Source: Limnocylindrus sp040397235 (GTDB lineage Bacteria > Chloroflexota > Limnocylindria > Limnocylindrales > Limnocylindraceae). From it: a stretch of DNA of 64,000 nucleotides. The notes beneath the pieces are model-generated. The model worked only from the letters and a program-made list of their open reading frames with translations. It did no database searches and was not told the DNA's origin. A program made the translations under genes and the position numbers. The stretch is taken from positions 1 through 64,000 of the forward strand of contig JBBAWH010000003.1 in assembly GCA_040397235.1 (NCBI GenBank), in the 5' to 3' direction. Each line of letters starts with the position of its first letter. Positions within the stretch are counted from its first letter, which is position 1. Of the stretch, positions 22,519 to 31,065 are shown in pieces.

Positions 22519-23167
22519 CTTTTTTCCTCCAACGGCCTATGACATCGTAATTCTGGAGACCATAAAGTTTGTCGCCCCAGGTAATCTTCGTCTCTACGTA
22601 GTTCAGCAAGGGGCTCGTATCAAGCAGTCCGCCATCAGCCTCTTGTTCCCACTGTAGATAGGCGTAGTAATTGATGCCCGCGACGATAGTGCCGGGATCG
22701 TAGATCCCAAACGCGACGTCTTCATATCCGTCATTGATTTGTTGGAACACATCCGCCACCCAGAAGTCAGTCCAGGGGAGGTTTGAGTCGCGCGCCCCGC
22801 CCCAATTGTACGAGTCAGCTGGAATCACATCTTGTTCTACTTGGAGGGTCCTCGTGGTGCGGTACGGTATTAGCATGTTGCTAACGGTGCTCGCACTCCA
22901 CTCAAGGTAACGCTCTTTGAACCAGTCAAAGTTTGGCTGGCACCACTCATACTCAGTGGTGTCATGCCACAGATCGTCAACAGAATACGACCCCGTTTCG
23001 CTGTCAGGATTGTCTGATCCTGGAAATGTCCCTCCAAGTGAGTCTGATCCATTAACTCCCCCGCTGTTGACGGCACAAACAACACTTGTTGCGGAAGCTG
23101 GCTCGGGGGAACTTCCGATCACAAGTGCCGCTACGAGAAGGGCAGACCTGAGTGGACGCATCTTCAT
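22502..23167 (-). CDS. Secreted Trp/Tyr-rich protein of unknown function (second gene of the trio)
   Basis: I do not recognise this 221-residue protein. It has a signal peptide (LRSALLVAALVIGSSPEPASA) and a mature part rich in Trp, Tyr and Asp (DLWHDTTEYEWCQPNFDWFKE, INYYAYLQWEQEADGG), with two cysteines near residues 31 and 78. It ends in a basic tail (GRWRKKVANNK). The composition suggests a compact extracellular beta-rich fold. Its start overlaps the first trio gene by 4 nt (ATGA) and its end overlaps the third by 17 nt, so the three are made together. Confidence 0.65.
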   Translation of the reverse strand: MKMRPLRSALLVAALVIGSSPEPASATSVVCAVNSGGVNGSDSLGGTFPGSDNPDSETGSYSVDDLWHDTTEYEWCQPNFDWFKERYLEWSASTVSNMLIPYRTTRTLQVEQDVIPADSYNWGGARDSNLPWTDFWVADVFQQINDGYEDVAFGIYDPGTIVAGINYYAYLQWEQEADGGLLDTSPLLNYVETKITWGDKLYGLQNYDVIGRWRKKVANNK

Positions 23168-24063
23168 GGCTTGATCGCTTTATTGCTCAGGTCCATTGGG
23201 ATGAAGGGGTTTTCAAGCTCACCCGCGGCGACACGCGCGTTGATGAGCGTCATGAACGCATTCACCGGAGTTACGAGCCGGACGTGGGCCGCGCTGGCAG
23301 ACCACGGAGCCAGCAGGTCAACTTCAGGATCAAAAAGCAAGACATCAGGTTGCCGATGGAGCAATGCGATGCCCGCGGATTGGGCGGATAGGTGTGCAGT
23401 ACCAACCGTGAATCTGGCATGTTCGATGTTGCCCTCTAGCATGTCGCCAACGTGCGCCTGCGCAAGTAGGGCTCTGATGTCTGCAATAACAGCGGCGCAG
23501 GGCCGATTCCAAAAGTCGGGCTTTCCAGGGCCGAACCCAAACCGACTGACCCAAGCCTCGCCGATCCAAACGTCTTCTGCCGCGTCATCAATAGAAGCGT
23601 TTGTTTCTCTGCGCAGCTGGCACAGCCGCTCCATCGGCACGAAGCCGTTCATGGAGAGCAGACCAGCGTAAGAGATGCCCTCGCTCAGGCTTGCCGCTAC
23701 CGCGCGACGCTCGGGCACATAGTCGTCAATCGAGTGAACGCCATTAAACGGCACCTCCTGATAGACGTCGATCCAAAACGGCGCGAGACCTCGGGCGCTC
23801 AGCGTTCCCCTCGGCGCATGACGGGTATCGGCGACCGCTCTTGAGGGGATCCGTGCAAGATCAATGCCGTTACGGATCGCGAAGTCTTTCAAGTCCCTTA
23901 GTGCAGTGATGGCCCTCGAGTCGCCTCTGTCGGCCGCAAGTGTAAGGCGGCTCAGAAGTATGCCGGCTGGACCTTCGGCGGCCGCCGGGCTGAGTGCGGT
24001 ACCTCCCCAAATTGCGACCACCATCGCAACCGAGAGCGCCAGCAAGATTCGTCTCATCCGCAT
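23164..24063 (-). CDS. Secreted protein of unknown function (first gene of the trio, behind tRNA-Pro)
   Basis: I do not recognise this 299-residue protein. A signal peptide (ILLALSVAMVVAIWGGTALSPAAA) precedes a mature part with GLAPFWIDVYQEVPFNGVHS, a region with two cysteines (ERLCQLRRET and WNRPCAAVIAD), and a C-terminal FDPEVDLLAPWSASAAHV segment. The frame is open into the tRNA, but the ATG at 24063 is the first start downstream of the tRNA 3' end and has GAGG 7 nt upstream. Only 14 nt separate it from the tRNA CCA, too few for a separate promoter, so it is probably co-transcribed with the tRNA. Confidence 0.68.
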   Translation of the reverse strand: MRMRRILLALSVAMVVAIWGGTALSPAAAEGPAGILLSRLTLAADRGDSRAITALRDLKDFAIRNGIDLARIPSRAVADTRHAPRGTLSARGLAPFWIDVYQEVPFNGVHSIDDYVPERRAVAASLSEGISYAGLLSMNGFVPMERLCQLRRETNASIDDAAEDVWIGEAWVSRFGFGPGKPDFWNRPCAAVIADIRALLAQAHVGDMLEGNIEHARFTVGTAHLSAQSAGIALLHRQPDVLLFDPEVDLLAPWSASAAHVRLVTPVNAFMTLINARVAAGELENPFIPMDLSNKAIKP

Positions 24064-24077
24064 CACCTGCCTCACAT

Positions 24078-24154
<77 letters not shown>

Positions 24155-24190
24155 ACCTTCTCATCCTAAACGCTGCGCCCAATCGGGTGG

Positions 24191-24196
24191 CATCAT
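24191..24196 (+). promoter_or_regulatory. Possible leaderless -10 element (CATCAT) of the LCP gene
   Basis: CATCAT ends 6 nt before the ATG at 24203. It departs from TANNNT at the first base, as does the response-regulator promoter. Confidence 0.3.
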
Positions 24197-24202
24197 CACC
24201 CT

Positions 24203-25798
24203 ATGCCTGCTGAATCCACGTCCAAATCGGGCTCCCTCCGAGCCGCCGCCGCGTCAGCGATCGTCCCCGGGCTCGGCCAGTGGCTCGGCGGACGTCGCCG
24301 CGCAGCACTCCTCTCCGCCCTCCCCCTCCTCGTCTTCCTCGTCGTAGCGTTGGGCGCACTCCTCCTCTTCGGCGTGGTGCGCACCGCAGCGGCAGTTGCA
24401 ACCCCGGGTCGCCTCACGCTGCTCTTCGCCCTGCTCCTCCTCTCAATCCCATGGCGCATCCTGGTGACTGTCGATGCTGCCCGCGGTACGAGGCGCACTC
24501 GCCGCTCAGCGATCCTGCTCGCGCTCGCCCTGCTCATCTCCATCGCACCGCAGGCGGGTGCGGCGGCGATTGTCTATCGCGCCAAGGTTGCTGCAACCGA
24601 TGTCTTCTCCGGCTTCGGCACGCCAACCCCCGACGGCTCAGCCGCAGAGAGTGCGACACCAACACCGCCACCACTCGCCGATCGATTCACAATGCTACTC
24701 ATCGGCGCCGACACCATGGGGAACCGCAGTTCATTCAACACCGACTCAATGATCATCGTCAGCTGGGATCGCATTGGCGGCTACGTCAGCACCGTCTCAA
24801 TTCCCCGAGACCTCGTGAACGTACCCCTTGGGAATGGCGATGTATTCGGACCGAAGATCAACTCGCTCTGGTCGTATGCGCTGCGCTATCCGAAGAAGTT
24901 CCCAGAGGGGCCGGCCGTTGCGCTCAGCACAGCACTCGGCACCGCGTTCAACGTCAAGATTGACGCCACCGCCGTCGTCGTGATTCCAACCTTCGTCAAG
25001 ATCATTGACCAGCTCGGCGGCGTTGACCTTACGATCCGACGCACCATTCTTGACGTCTCGTATCGGACCGACATGGACGGGGCACGACTACCCGCCGGCA
25101 ACTGGCATATGAGTGGTGAGTGCGCCCTCGCCTACGCGCGCATTCGCAAGGCGCCGGGCACGGACGACATGACCCGTGGTCCACGACAGATTGAGATCCT
25201 GCTCGCCGCCCGCGATGAGTTGGCGCGCAGCGGAAACTTTGTGGGCAACGCGCTCGCGCTCCTTGAAGTGATTGGCGATGGGGTGCGCACCGACCTCAAC
25301 CCGGCACTTATTCCGCAGCTGGCTGAGGCGGCCGGATCGTTTGACACGAGCAAGATCGTGCGTGCCGTGATCCAGCCAGGGGACACGATCCTGCGCTATC
25401 GACATAAGGGCGAATACAGCCCCTTCGGCTCAGTCGTCTTCTTTGACGCTGCACGCATGCTGATGCTCGGAGAGCGCCTCTTCCCAACCCCTGGAACACG
25501 GCCGTGGAGTTTCCCGGCGACTGCGAGCGAGCCGAAGCTCGGCGCCGAAGCAACCTTTAGCCCCGCGCCGCTCGCGAGTGGGGCCTCCCCAACGCCAACC
25601 GCGACGCCATCACCATCGCTGACCCATCCGTTCCCAACGCTCGCCTCGTGCGACGCTGGGCTGCCGCTGCCGCGCTACACCCCGACTCCAGATCCAACCG
25701 CTCCACCAGAGAGCGCCTCACCGAGCCCAACGCCCACAGAGACAGTCACACCCACGCCGATTCCAAGCGCATCAGAGAGCGCTCCCGCCGCCCCGTAG
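24203..25798 (+). CDS. LytR-CpsA-Psr (LCP) family cell-wall glycopolymer ligase
   Basis: This 531-residue protein has a polytopic N-terminus of about four hydrophobic segments (residues 10-130). The LCP catalytic domain (about 150-400) follows: FTMLLIGADTMGN, FNTDSMIIVSWD with the conserved aspartate, STVSIPRDLVNVP with the key arginine and aspartate, VDLTIRRTILDVSY, and CALAYARIRK with the conserved arginines. A long Pro/Ser/Thr tail (PSPTPTETVTPTP) ends the protein. LCP enzymes transfer lipid-linked polysaccharides or teichoic acids to peptidoglycan outside the cell. The extra N-terminal helices are more than the single helix usual for the family. Confidence 0.88.
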   Translation: MPAESTSKSGSLRAAAASAIVPGLGQWLGGRRRAALLSALPLLVFLVVALGALLLFGVVRTAAAVATPGRLTLLFALLLLSIPWRILVTVDAARGTRRTRRSAILLALALLISIAPQAGAAAIVYRAKVAATDVFSGFGTPTPDGSAAESATPTPPPLADRFTMLLIGADTMGNRSSFNTDSMIIVSWDRIGGYVSTVSIPRDLVNVPLGNGDVFGPKINSLWSYALRYPKKFPEGPAVALSTALGTAFNVKIDATAVVVIPTFVKIIDQLGGVDLTIRRTILDVSYRTDMDGARLPAGNWHMSGECALAYARIRKAPGTDDMTRGPRQIEILLAARDELARSGNFVGNALALLEVIGDGVRTDLNPALIPQLAEAAGSFDTSKIVRAVIQPGDTILRYRHKGEYSPFGSVVFFDAARMLMLGERLFPTPGTRPWSFPATASEPKLGAEATFSPAPLASGASPTPTATPSPSLTHPFPTLASCDAGLPLPRYTPTPDPTAPPESASPSPTPTETVTPTPIPSASESAPAAP

Positions 25799-25833
25799 CG
25801 CGCAACGGCGGTGAATGCGGCGGGCGTTCCCCG

Positions 25834-25839
25834 TAGAAT
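25834..25839 (+). promoter_or_regulatory. Leaderless-type -10 element (TAGAAT) of the esterase gene
   Basis: TAGAAT ends 6 nt before the ATG at 25846. Confidence 0.5.
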
Positions 25840-25845
25840 CCGCGC

Positions 25846-26727
25846 ATGCCTTCACTGCAACACAACCTATTCGGCTGGATCTTGGGAGCGATTGCGGCGC
25901 TGAAGCCGCCTCGAGACGATGCGCATGCCCGTGCGATGTTCGCGCGAATGCACAGCCAGAAGCCTGCGCTTCCGCCGAAGGGGATCTTGAAAACGGTGAG
26001 CGCCGAGGTTGATCAGACGCTTGGCTTCCCCGTTTGGACCCTCACCCCAAAGAGCGGTGGGACTGATCTGCAGATGTTGTATCTGCATGGTGGAGCGTAT
26101 GTGGGTGATGCTTCGATCATTCACTGGAACTTGTGCGCAGAGATTGCCCGCACCAGTGGCGCTACGGTTGTACTGCCGATCTATCCACTGGCGCCTGAGG
26201 CAACATGGTCAACATCGTTTGATGCTCTCCTGACGTTGGCGCGAGGTAGCGGCGGCAGCGCACCCGTGCTGATGGGTGATTCTGCTGGCGGTGGGCTTGC
26301 ACTGGCGCTTGCGCAACGCGTCGCCACAGGCGGTGGCTCACCGCGTGTCGCACTCATCTCGCCCTGGCTTGACGTGACCATGTCCGATCCCAAGACGCCA
26401 ACATACGACCGCGCCGATCCCATTCTCAGCGCACCGTTTCTTGAAGTTGCGGGTCGCTTCTGGGCCGGCAGCGACGACCCTCGCCGCGCCGAAGTGAGTC
26501 CGCAGTTCGGTTCACTCCGCGGGATTCGCGAGCTGCTGCTCTTTAGTGGCTCGCGCGATGTGCTCTACCCGCAAGCGCTCCAGCTGGTGGCAGATGCAAA
26601 AGCCGCCGGCGTCTCCTGCACCGCCTATCTCGAGGAAGGACTTGTGCACGTGTATCCGCTGCTACCGATCCCCGAGGCGAAGGGGCCGCGCGCGGCACTT
26701 AGCGCGTTTGTTCGAGCTCACTCCTAA
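25846..26727 (+). CDS. Alpha/beta hydrolase of the hormone-sensitive-lipase family
   Basis: This 293-residue esterase or lipase has the HSL-type oxyanion motif (LYLHGGAYVGD) near residue 82 and the nucleophile elbow GDSAGGGLAL near residue 145. An acid/base pair is likely in SGSRDVLYP (Asp) and GLVHVYPLLP (His). Family members hydrolyse short-chain esters, lactones or acyl groups. It is a single gene with a TAGAAT box 6 nt upstream. Its last 29 nt overlap the end of the convergent rdgB gene, a real antisense overlap between two solid genes. Confidence 0.88.
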   Translation: MPSLQHNLFGWILGAIAALKPPRDDAHARAMFARMHSQKPALPPKGILKTVSAEVDQTLGFPVWTLTPKSGGTDLQMLYLHGGAYVGDASIIHWNLCAEIARTSGATVVLPIYPLAPEATWSTSFDALLTLARGSGGSAPVLMGDSAGGGLALALAQRVATGGGSPRVALISPWLDVTMSDPKTPTYDRADPILSAPFLEVAGRFWAGSDDPRRAEVSPQFGSLRGIRELLLFSGSRDVLYPQALQLVADAKAAGVSCTAYLEEGLVHVYPLLPIPEAKGPRAALSAFVRAHS

Positions 26728-27307
26728 GCGCTGCTGCAACAAGGGCGGCGGCACGGCCGCGGTGGCTGAGCGCATCCTTTTCTGCAGGTGCGCGTTCCGC
26801 CATCGTCCGACCATCAACCTCAAAGATCGGGTCGTATCCGAAGCCGAACTCCCCTCGCGGCGCTGTGGTGAGAGCGCCAGGGCACTCACCACGGAAGGTG
26901 CGCGCTGAGCCGTTGACGGGATCAATCAGCGCCATGGTGCAGACGAAGCGCGCCGATCGATCAACGACCCGCGCGGTTTCAACAAGGAGCTTCTCGTAGT
27001 TCTGCACGTCGGTGGCATCTGGCCCTGCGTAGCGACGCGTGTAGACGCCAGGTGCACCGTTCAGCGCCGCCACCTCAAGGCCAGAGTCGTCGGCAAGCGT
27101 CCACTCGCTCGAAGCCTCTGCATACCAGCGAGCCTTCTGCAGCGCGTTCGCTTCGAATGTCGCGCCGTCTTCTGGTGCCTCGTCGGTGATGCCAAGGTCG
27201 CGCAGCGTCACCAGGTTAATCGGCAGATCGCCGAAGAGGCGCTGTAGCTCGATCAGCTTATGGGCAGAGCCAGTGGCGACGAGGAGCCGTCGTCGCGGCG
27301 CGATCAC
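26699..27307 (-). CDS. rdgB: XTP/dITP diphosphatase (RdgB/HAM1)
   Basis: This 202-residue enzyme hydrolyses non-canonical purine triphosphates (dITP, XTP) to monophosphates, keeping them out of DNA and RNA. Family motifs are the N-terminal LLVATGSAHKLIELQRLF, TFEANALQKARWYA, the metal/substrate loop ADDSGLEVAALNGAPG, GFGYDPIF and the C-terminal SHRGRA. The usual Asn of the first motif (TGNxxK) is Ser here. The start overlaps the rph stop by 4 nt (ATGA), placing it last in the parvulin-mazG-rph-rdgB operon. Confidence 0.93.
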   Translation of the reverse strand: MIAPRRRLLVATGSAHKLIELQRLFGDLPINLVTLRDLGITDEAPEDGATFEANALQKARWYAEASSEWTLADDSGLEVAALNGAPGVYTRRYAGPDATDVQNYEKLLVETARVVDRSARFVCTMALIDPVNGSARTFRGECPGALTTAPRGEFGFGYDPIFEVDGRTMAERAPAEKDALSHRGRAAALVAAALRSELEQTR

Positions 27308-28017
27308 GCGCCGGCGAGGGTGTCGCGCTGGAACTTGATGAGGTCGGCGATCCCGGCGTCGGCAAGCTTCAACATCTCGTCGAGGGCGGTGCGGTGGAAC
27401 GGATCCTGTTCAGCCGTCCCCTGCAGTTCGACATAGTGGCCAGCGTCGGTGGCGACCACGTTCAGGTCGACATCGGCACGGCTGTCCTCTTCGTACGGCA
27501 GGTCGAGAACGGCCTGGCCGTCGACGATGCCGACCGAGACGGCGGCAACGTTGCGCACCAGGTGCGCCTCAAGCTTCTTGGCGCGCATGGCGAGGGCGAG
27601 GGCGATCCAGCCGCCGGTGATGCTGGCGCAGCGCGTGCCGCCGTCGGCAACGAGCACGTCGCAGTCGATGAGAATCGAGCGCTCACCGAGTTTGGTCAGG
27701 TTGACCGACTGCCGAAGGGCGCGGCCAATCAGGCGCTGAATCTCATGGGTGCGGCCGCCAAGCTTGCCGCGGACCGCCTCACGATCGGAGCGGGTGTTGG
27801 TGGCGCGCGGCAGCATGCTGTACTCAGCGGTGACCCAGCCGGTCCCCTTGCCGCGAAGGTGTGGCGGCACGCGCTCTTCAATAGAGGCTGAGCAGATCAC
27901 CACGGTGTTGCCGATCGAGATGATGGCGGAGCCCTCGGCCCACTTCTGGACACCGAGTTCAATCTTCAGATCGCGGAGTTGATCTACGGCGCGTCCGTCG
28001 GCTCGCAGCTTGCTCAT
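27304..28017 (-). CDS. rph: Ribonuclease PH
   Basis: This 237-residue phosphorolytic exonuclease trims tRNA 3' ends. The family features are clear: RADGRAVDQLRDLKIELG, GTGWVTAEYSMLPRATNTRSDRE, the REAVRGKLGGRTHEIQRLIGR arginine stretch, and the catalytic-face IDCDVLVADGGTRCASITGGW. Length is standard. It lies 8 nt downstream of mazG and overlaps rdgB by 4 nt. The rph-rdgB pair is a widely conserved neighbourhood. Confidence 0.96.
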   Translation of the reverse strand: MSKLRADGRAVDQLRDLKIELGVQKWAEGSAIISIGNTVVICSASIEERVPPHLRGKGTGWVTAEYSMLPRATNTRSDREAVRGKLGGRTHEIQRLIGRALRQSVNLTKLGERSILIDCDVLVADGGTRCASITGGWIALALAMRAKKLEAHLVRNVAAVSVGIVDGQAVLDLPYEEDSRADVDLNVVATDAGHYVELQGTAEQDPFHRTALDEMLKLADAGIADLIKFQRDTLAGA

Positions 28018-28025
28018 CGTGCCCC

Positions 28026-29255
28026 CTACCCTTTCACTTCGCGCTCGGCGGCTTTTGCCTCATCCCAGAGCGCATCTAATGTGGTGAAGTCTGCATCTTT
28101 TAGCACGATCCCGCGTGAGGCGGCGCGACGCTCGACCTCGCCGAAGCGGCGTCGGAACTTGTCGTTGGCCCCACGGAGCGCCGCCTCGGCATCAATGCCG
28201 CTGCGGCGACCCAGATTCACGATCACGGCGAGCACGTCGCCCAGCTCCTCTTGCGCGTGCGCCAACGTGGCGGCGCTCAAAGCCTGCGTGCTGGTGATCT
28301 GGTCGGGGTGACCAGCCTCGGCGAGCGCCTCATCGAGCTCGGCCAACTCTTCGCTGATCTTCGCCCGTACGCCGTCGAGGGTTGGCCAGTCGTAGCCAAC
28401 GGCACTGGCGCGGTCCTGCAGCTCGCGGCTCGCCGAGAGGGCCGGGAGTCCGCGACTCACCCCATCAAGCGCACCCTTCGCCTTGTCACCTTCGCCAGCT
28501 GCGGCACGTTCGCTCGCCTTGATCGCCTCCCAGTTCCGCTGCACGTCGCGCGTCGTTGCTGCGCTCGCGTCACCGAAGACGTGTGGGTGTCGGCGCACGA
28601 TCTTGCGCACGAGCCCGTCCTGCACATCGGCAAGATCAAAGTCGCCGCGCTCCTGCGCGATCTGCGAGTGCAGCACCACTTGCAGCAGCACGTCGCCAAG
28701 CTCCTCGGCTAGATCGGCGGTAGCCCGTGGTCGCTCCGCCTCGCTCGCCGACTCGAGCGCCGCGATCGCGTCGTGCAGCTCCCAGGCCTCTTCAATGAGG
28801 TGCTTCGCCAGTGATGCATGGGTCTGCTCACGATCCCACGGGCAGCCGTCGGGTGCACGGAGGCGGGCGCTGAGCCACGGCATCGTCCACGGTGTGGCGA
28901 AGGCATCGAGCGGCTCGAGCCCAGCGATATAGATGGCTTGCTCCTCGCCCGCGCCACCAGATGTGCAGGAGCCAAGGGTGCTGGCGCCGCCACTTGGCAG
29001 CAGTCTCACCACTCGTTCGGCGCTGTAGAGGCGCGAAAGGAGTGCAAAACCTGAACCACCGCGGCCCGGCAACTGGTCACTCGTCGTTGCGCTGTCGAGA
29101 AGCACGATGAGTGGGCGCGCCGTATCAATTGCAACGGCACCGCACAGACTTAGCGCAACGATGGTGACGCCGTTCGTTGGATCTAGGCTCGCATCGGCAC
29201 GTTGCGCAGCTGCGAAAAGGGCGTCAATCGATCCGCTGAACCCCTTCGCGGTCAC
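28026..29255 (-). CDS. mazG: MazG nucleoside triphosphate pyrophosphohydrolase with N-terminal extension
   Basis: This 409-residue protein has two MazG-type all-alpha domains in its C-terminal two thirds. The first (about residues 130-230) has RLRAPDGCPWDREQTHASL, the metal-binding EEAWELHDAI and EELGDVLLQVVLHSQ. The second (about 285-390) has a weaker EELAELDEAL and EELGDVLAVIVNLGR. The enzyme cleaves NTPs to NMP and pyrophosphate. About 125 N-terminal residues resemble the tail end of the tetrapyrrole-methylase domain fused to MazG in YabN-like proteins, but too little remains for a working methylase. The start overlaps the parvulin stop by 4 nt. Confidence 0.88.
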   Translation of the reverse strand: MTAKGFSGSIDALFAAAQRADASLDPTNGVTIVALSLCGAVAIDTARPLIVLLDSATTSDQLPGRGGSGFALLSRLYSAERVVRLLPSGGASTLGSCTSGGAGEEQAIYIAGLEPLDAFATPWTMPWLSARLRAPDGCPWDREQTHASLAKHLIEEAWELHDAIAALESASEAERPRATADLAEELGDVLLQVVLHSQIAQERGDFDLADVQDGLVRKIVRRHPHVFGDASAATTRDVQRNWEAIKASERAAAGEGDKAKGALDGVSRGLPALSASRELQDRASAVGYDWPTLDGVRAKISEELAELDEALAEAGHPDQITSTQALSAATLAHAQEELGDVLAVIVNLGRRSGIDAEAALRGANDKFRRRFGEVERRAASRGIVLKDADFTTLDALWDEAKAAEREVKG

Positions 29256-30991
29256 GGAGTTGGCGAAGCCCCAGCCTCCTGCACCACGGCTCCGTCAATC
29301 GCCACGCGCGCCGCGGAGCGGTAGAGGTCGAGCCAAATCGAGAAGCCGCTCCCCTTAATGCCGGTGATCTGATCAGCCGTCAAGGCACGCATCTCCACGC
29401 CATCAACATGCACGATGAGATAGGTGTTGGAACTCTCGACAACGGCGCTCGTGCCGCCAGCCGTCAGCCCCCACACCACGCTGCCAAGCTCTGGGTTGAC
29501 CGTGTACTTCGGCACGTAGCCTGGGCTTGCGAAGGTGAGCTCTTCAATCGCAAGCGTGGCGGTGGTGGCGGCATCCTTGAAGTCCACACCGTCAAGGGCA
29601 AGCGCCGTGGCGAGTTCGTCGAGGCGATCCTTGAGCGATGGCCGGCGCGCATCGAACTCAATCACGTGATAGCCAAACTCGGTCTTAATTGGGCCGAGGA
29701 TGTCGTTGTGCTTCACCCCGTCGGCCCAAATTGCCGCCTCAAACTCTGACACGTAGGTCCCCTTCGGTGCCCATACCAAGAGTCCGCCGTCGGCTCCAGA
29801 GGTCTTGTCATCACTCTCCTTCGCCTCAGTCTCGAAGCTTGCGCCGCTCTTCAGTCGGGCGACAAGATCGATCGCCTCTTTCTCGACGGCGGCCCAGGCC
29901 GGATCCGTAGGTTCGAGATCGCCTGCAGTGTTCGGATCATCGTTTGGGCTGTAGAGGATGTGGCTGACCTGAATTTGCGCAGCATCTGTCGCTGGAACGG
30001 TAGCTGCGACGTAGCTGACCTCGCGCTGCTCGACTGGGCCAGCAAGTAGCTGTGCCGTGATCTTGTCGCTGAGGGCGGTCTGTAACGCGCGCTCCTCGGT
30101 CATACGCTCGTAGAGGCCGCGATCAATCCCTGCGTCACTGATCTGCTTCTCAAAGTCTGGATCAAGTTTCGAAGCCTGGGACTTCTCAAGGCGGAAGATG
30201 ACGAACTGATCTTCTGAACGTGCAATAACGGCGGTCATCGGCTGGGTAGAGCCATCCGCTGTCGGCATAAGCGCCCAGGCGGCCGCATATCCGAGATCCT
30301 CTGTCGGATCTTCGGCCTCCGTGGTCCAACCAACGAGCCCGCCGAGCTCAGCAAATGAGTCGGTTGAATCGCGCTTCGCGATTACGGCGAAATCACCACC
30401 CGCCTTGATCTCGGCGAGGATCGCCTCAGCCTTCGCCTTCGCTGCCGCTCGTGTGGCGGCGGTTGGCTTCTTCGTCTGCGCATCATCGGCGGAATCGATG
30501 CTGATGCGGCGGAAGAGTCGTAGCTCTGGGAGCGTTGTCTCCTTCGCCCATTCAGTGGCGAACACGGCTGGGTCGGCGATGACACCATTCGCCACGGCGA
30601 GGTCACGAATCAGTAGTGTGTCGACCATGTCGGTCGTAACCTGGTTACTGATTGCCTCTGCCTGCTCATTCAGCGCCTGGAGGGCGGTGTCGCCGGCGCT
30701 ATTGCTCATGGTGCCAGCGGCAACGCGGGCGCGAATGCGTGAACCCTCGAGAGCGATGCGGAAGGCGGTGACCTCGGCTCGAGCCTTTGCCTCAGCCTTG
30801 TTGATCCCAGCGTTATTCACTTCAACCGCGGGTGCCCAGGTGGTGTCATAGACGGAGTAGCCGGCAACGCCGACGAGGAGGGCTCCAGCAAGGGCGATCG
30901 CAACAACGAATGAGAGGTTGGTCAGCGCCGTTTTGTCGGCGGCCTGATATCGGGCGGCGGCACGGGCGCGTAGGCGTGTGATCGGGTTCAT
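29252..30991 (-). CDS. Membrane-anchored parvulin-type peptidyl-prolyl isomerase (SurA/PrsA-like)
   Basis: This 579-residue protein has one N-terminal membrane helix (LSFVVAIALAGALLVGVAGYSVY) and an extracytoplasmic body. A SurA-N-like helical segment (about 60-150) is followed by two parvulin regions. The first is degenerate, with KAEAILAEIKAGGDFAVIAK. The second (about 340-450) is canonical: QIQVSHILY, LKSGASFETEAKES and EFGYHVIEF. Such proteins fold exported proteins outside the membrane. The ATG at 30991 has a strong Shine-Dalgarno (AAGGAGG) and starts the operon parvulin-mazG-rph-rdgB. Confidence 0.87.
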   Translation of the reverse strand: MNPITRLRARAAARYQAADKTALTNLSFVVAIALAGALLVGVAGYSVYDTTWAPAVEVNNAGINKAEAKARAEVTAFRIALEGSRIRARVAAGTMSNSAGDTALQALNEQAEAISNQVTTDMVDTLLIRDLAVANGVIADPAVFATEWAKETTLPELRLFRRISIDSADDAQTKKPTAATRAAAKAKAEAILAEIKAGGDFAVIAKRDSTDSFAELGGLVGWTTEAEDPTEDLGYAAAWALMPTADGSTQPMTAVIARSEDQFVIFRLEKSQASKLDPDFEKQISDAGIDRGLYERMTEERALQTALSDKITAQLLAGPVEQREVSYVAATVPATDAAQIQVSHILYSPNDDPNTAGDLEPTDPAWAAVEKEAIDLVARLKSGASFETEAKESDDKTSGADGGLLVWAPKGTYVSEFEAAIWADGVKHNDILGPIKTEFGYHVIEFDARRPSLKDRLDELATALALDGVDFKDAATTATLAIEELTFASPGYVPKYTVNPELGSVVWGLTAGGTSAVVESSNTYLIVHVDGVEMRALTADQITGIKGSGFSIWLDLYRSAARVAIDGAVVQEAGASPTP

Positions 30992-31050
30992 GCTCAGTGA
31001 TCCTCCTTCAGTCGGGGTCTGGATAGGGGCAGTATAGGGGGGACGGGTGC

Positions 31051-31056
31051 TATTCT
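31051..31056 (+). promoter_or_regulatory. -10 element (TATTCT) of the polysaccharide-exporter operon
   Basis: TATTCT ends 9 nt before the ATG at 31066, so the transcript should have almost no leader. Confidence 0.4.
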
Positions 31057-31065
31057 CGCCCTCTC

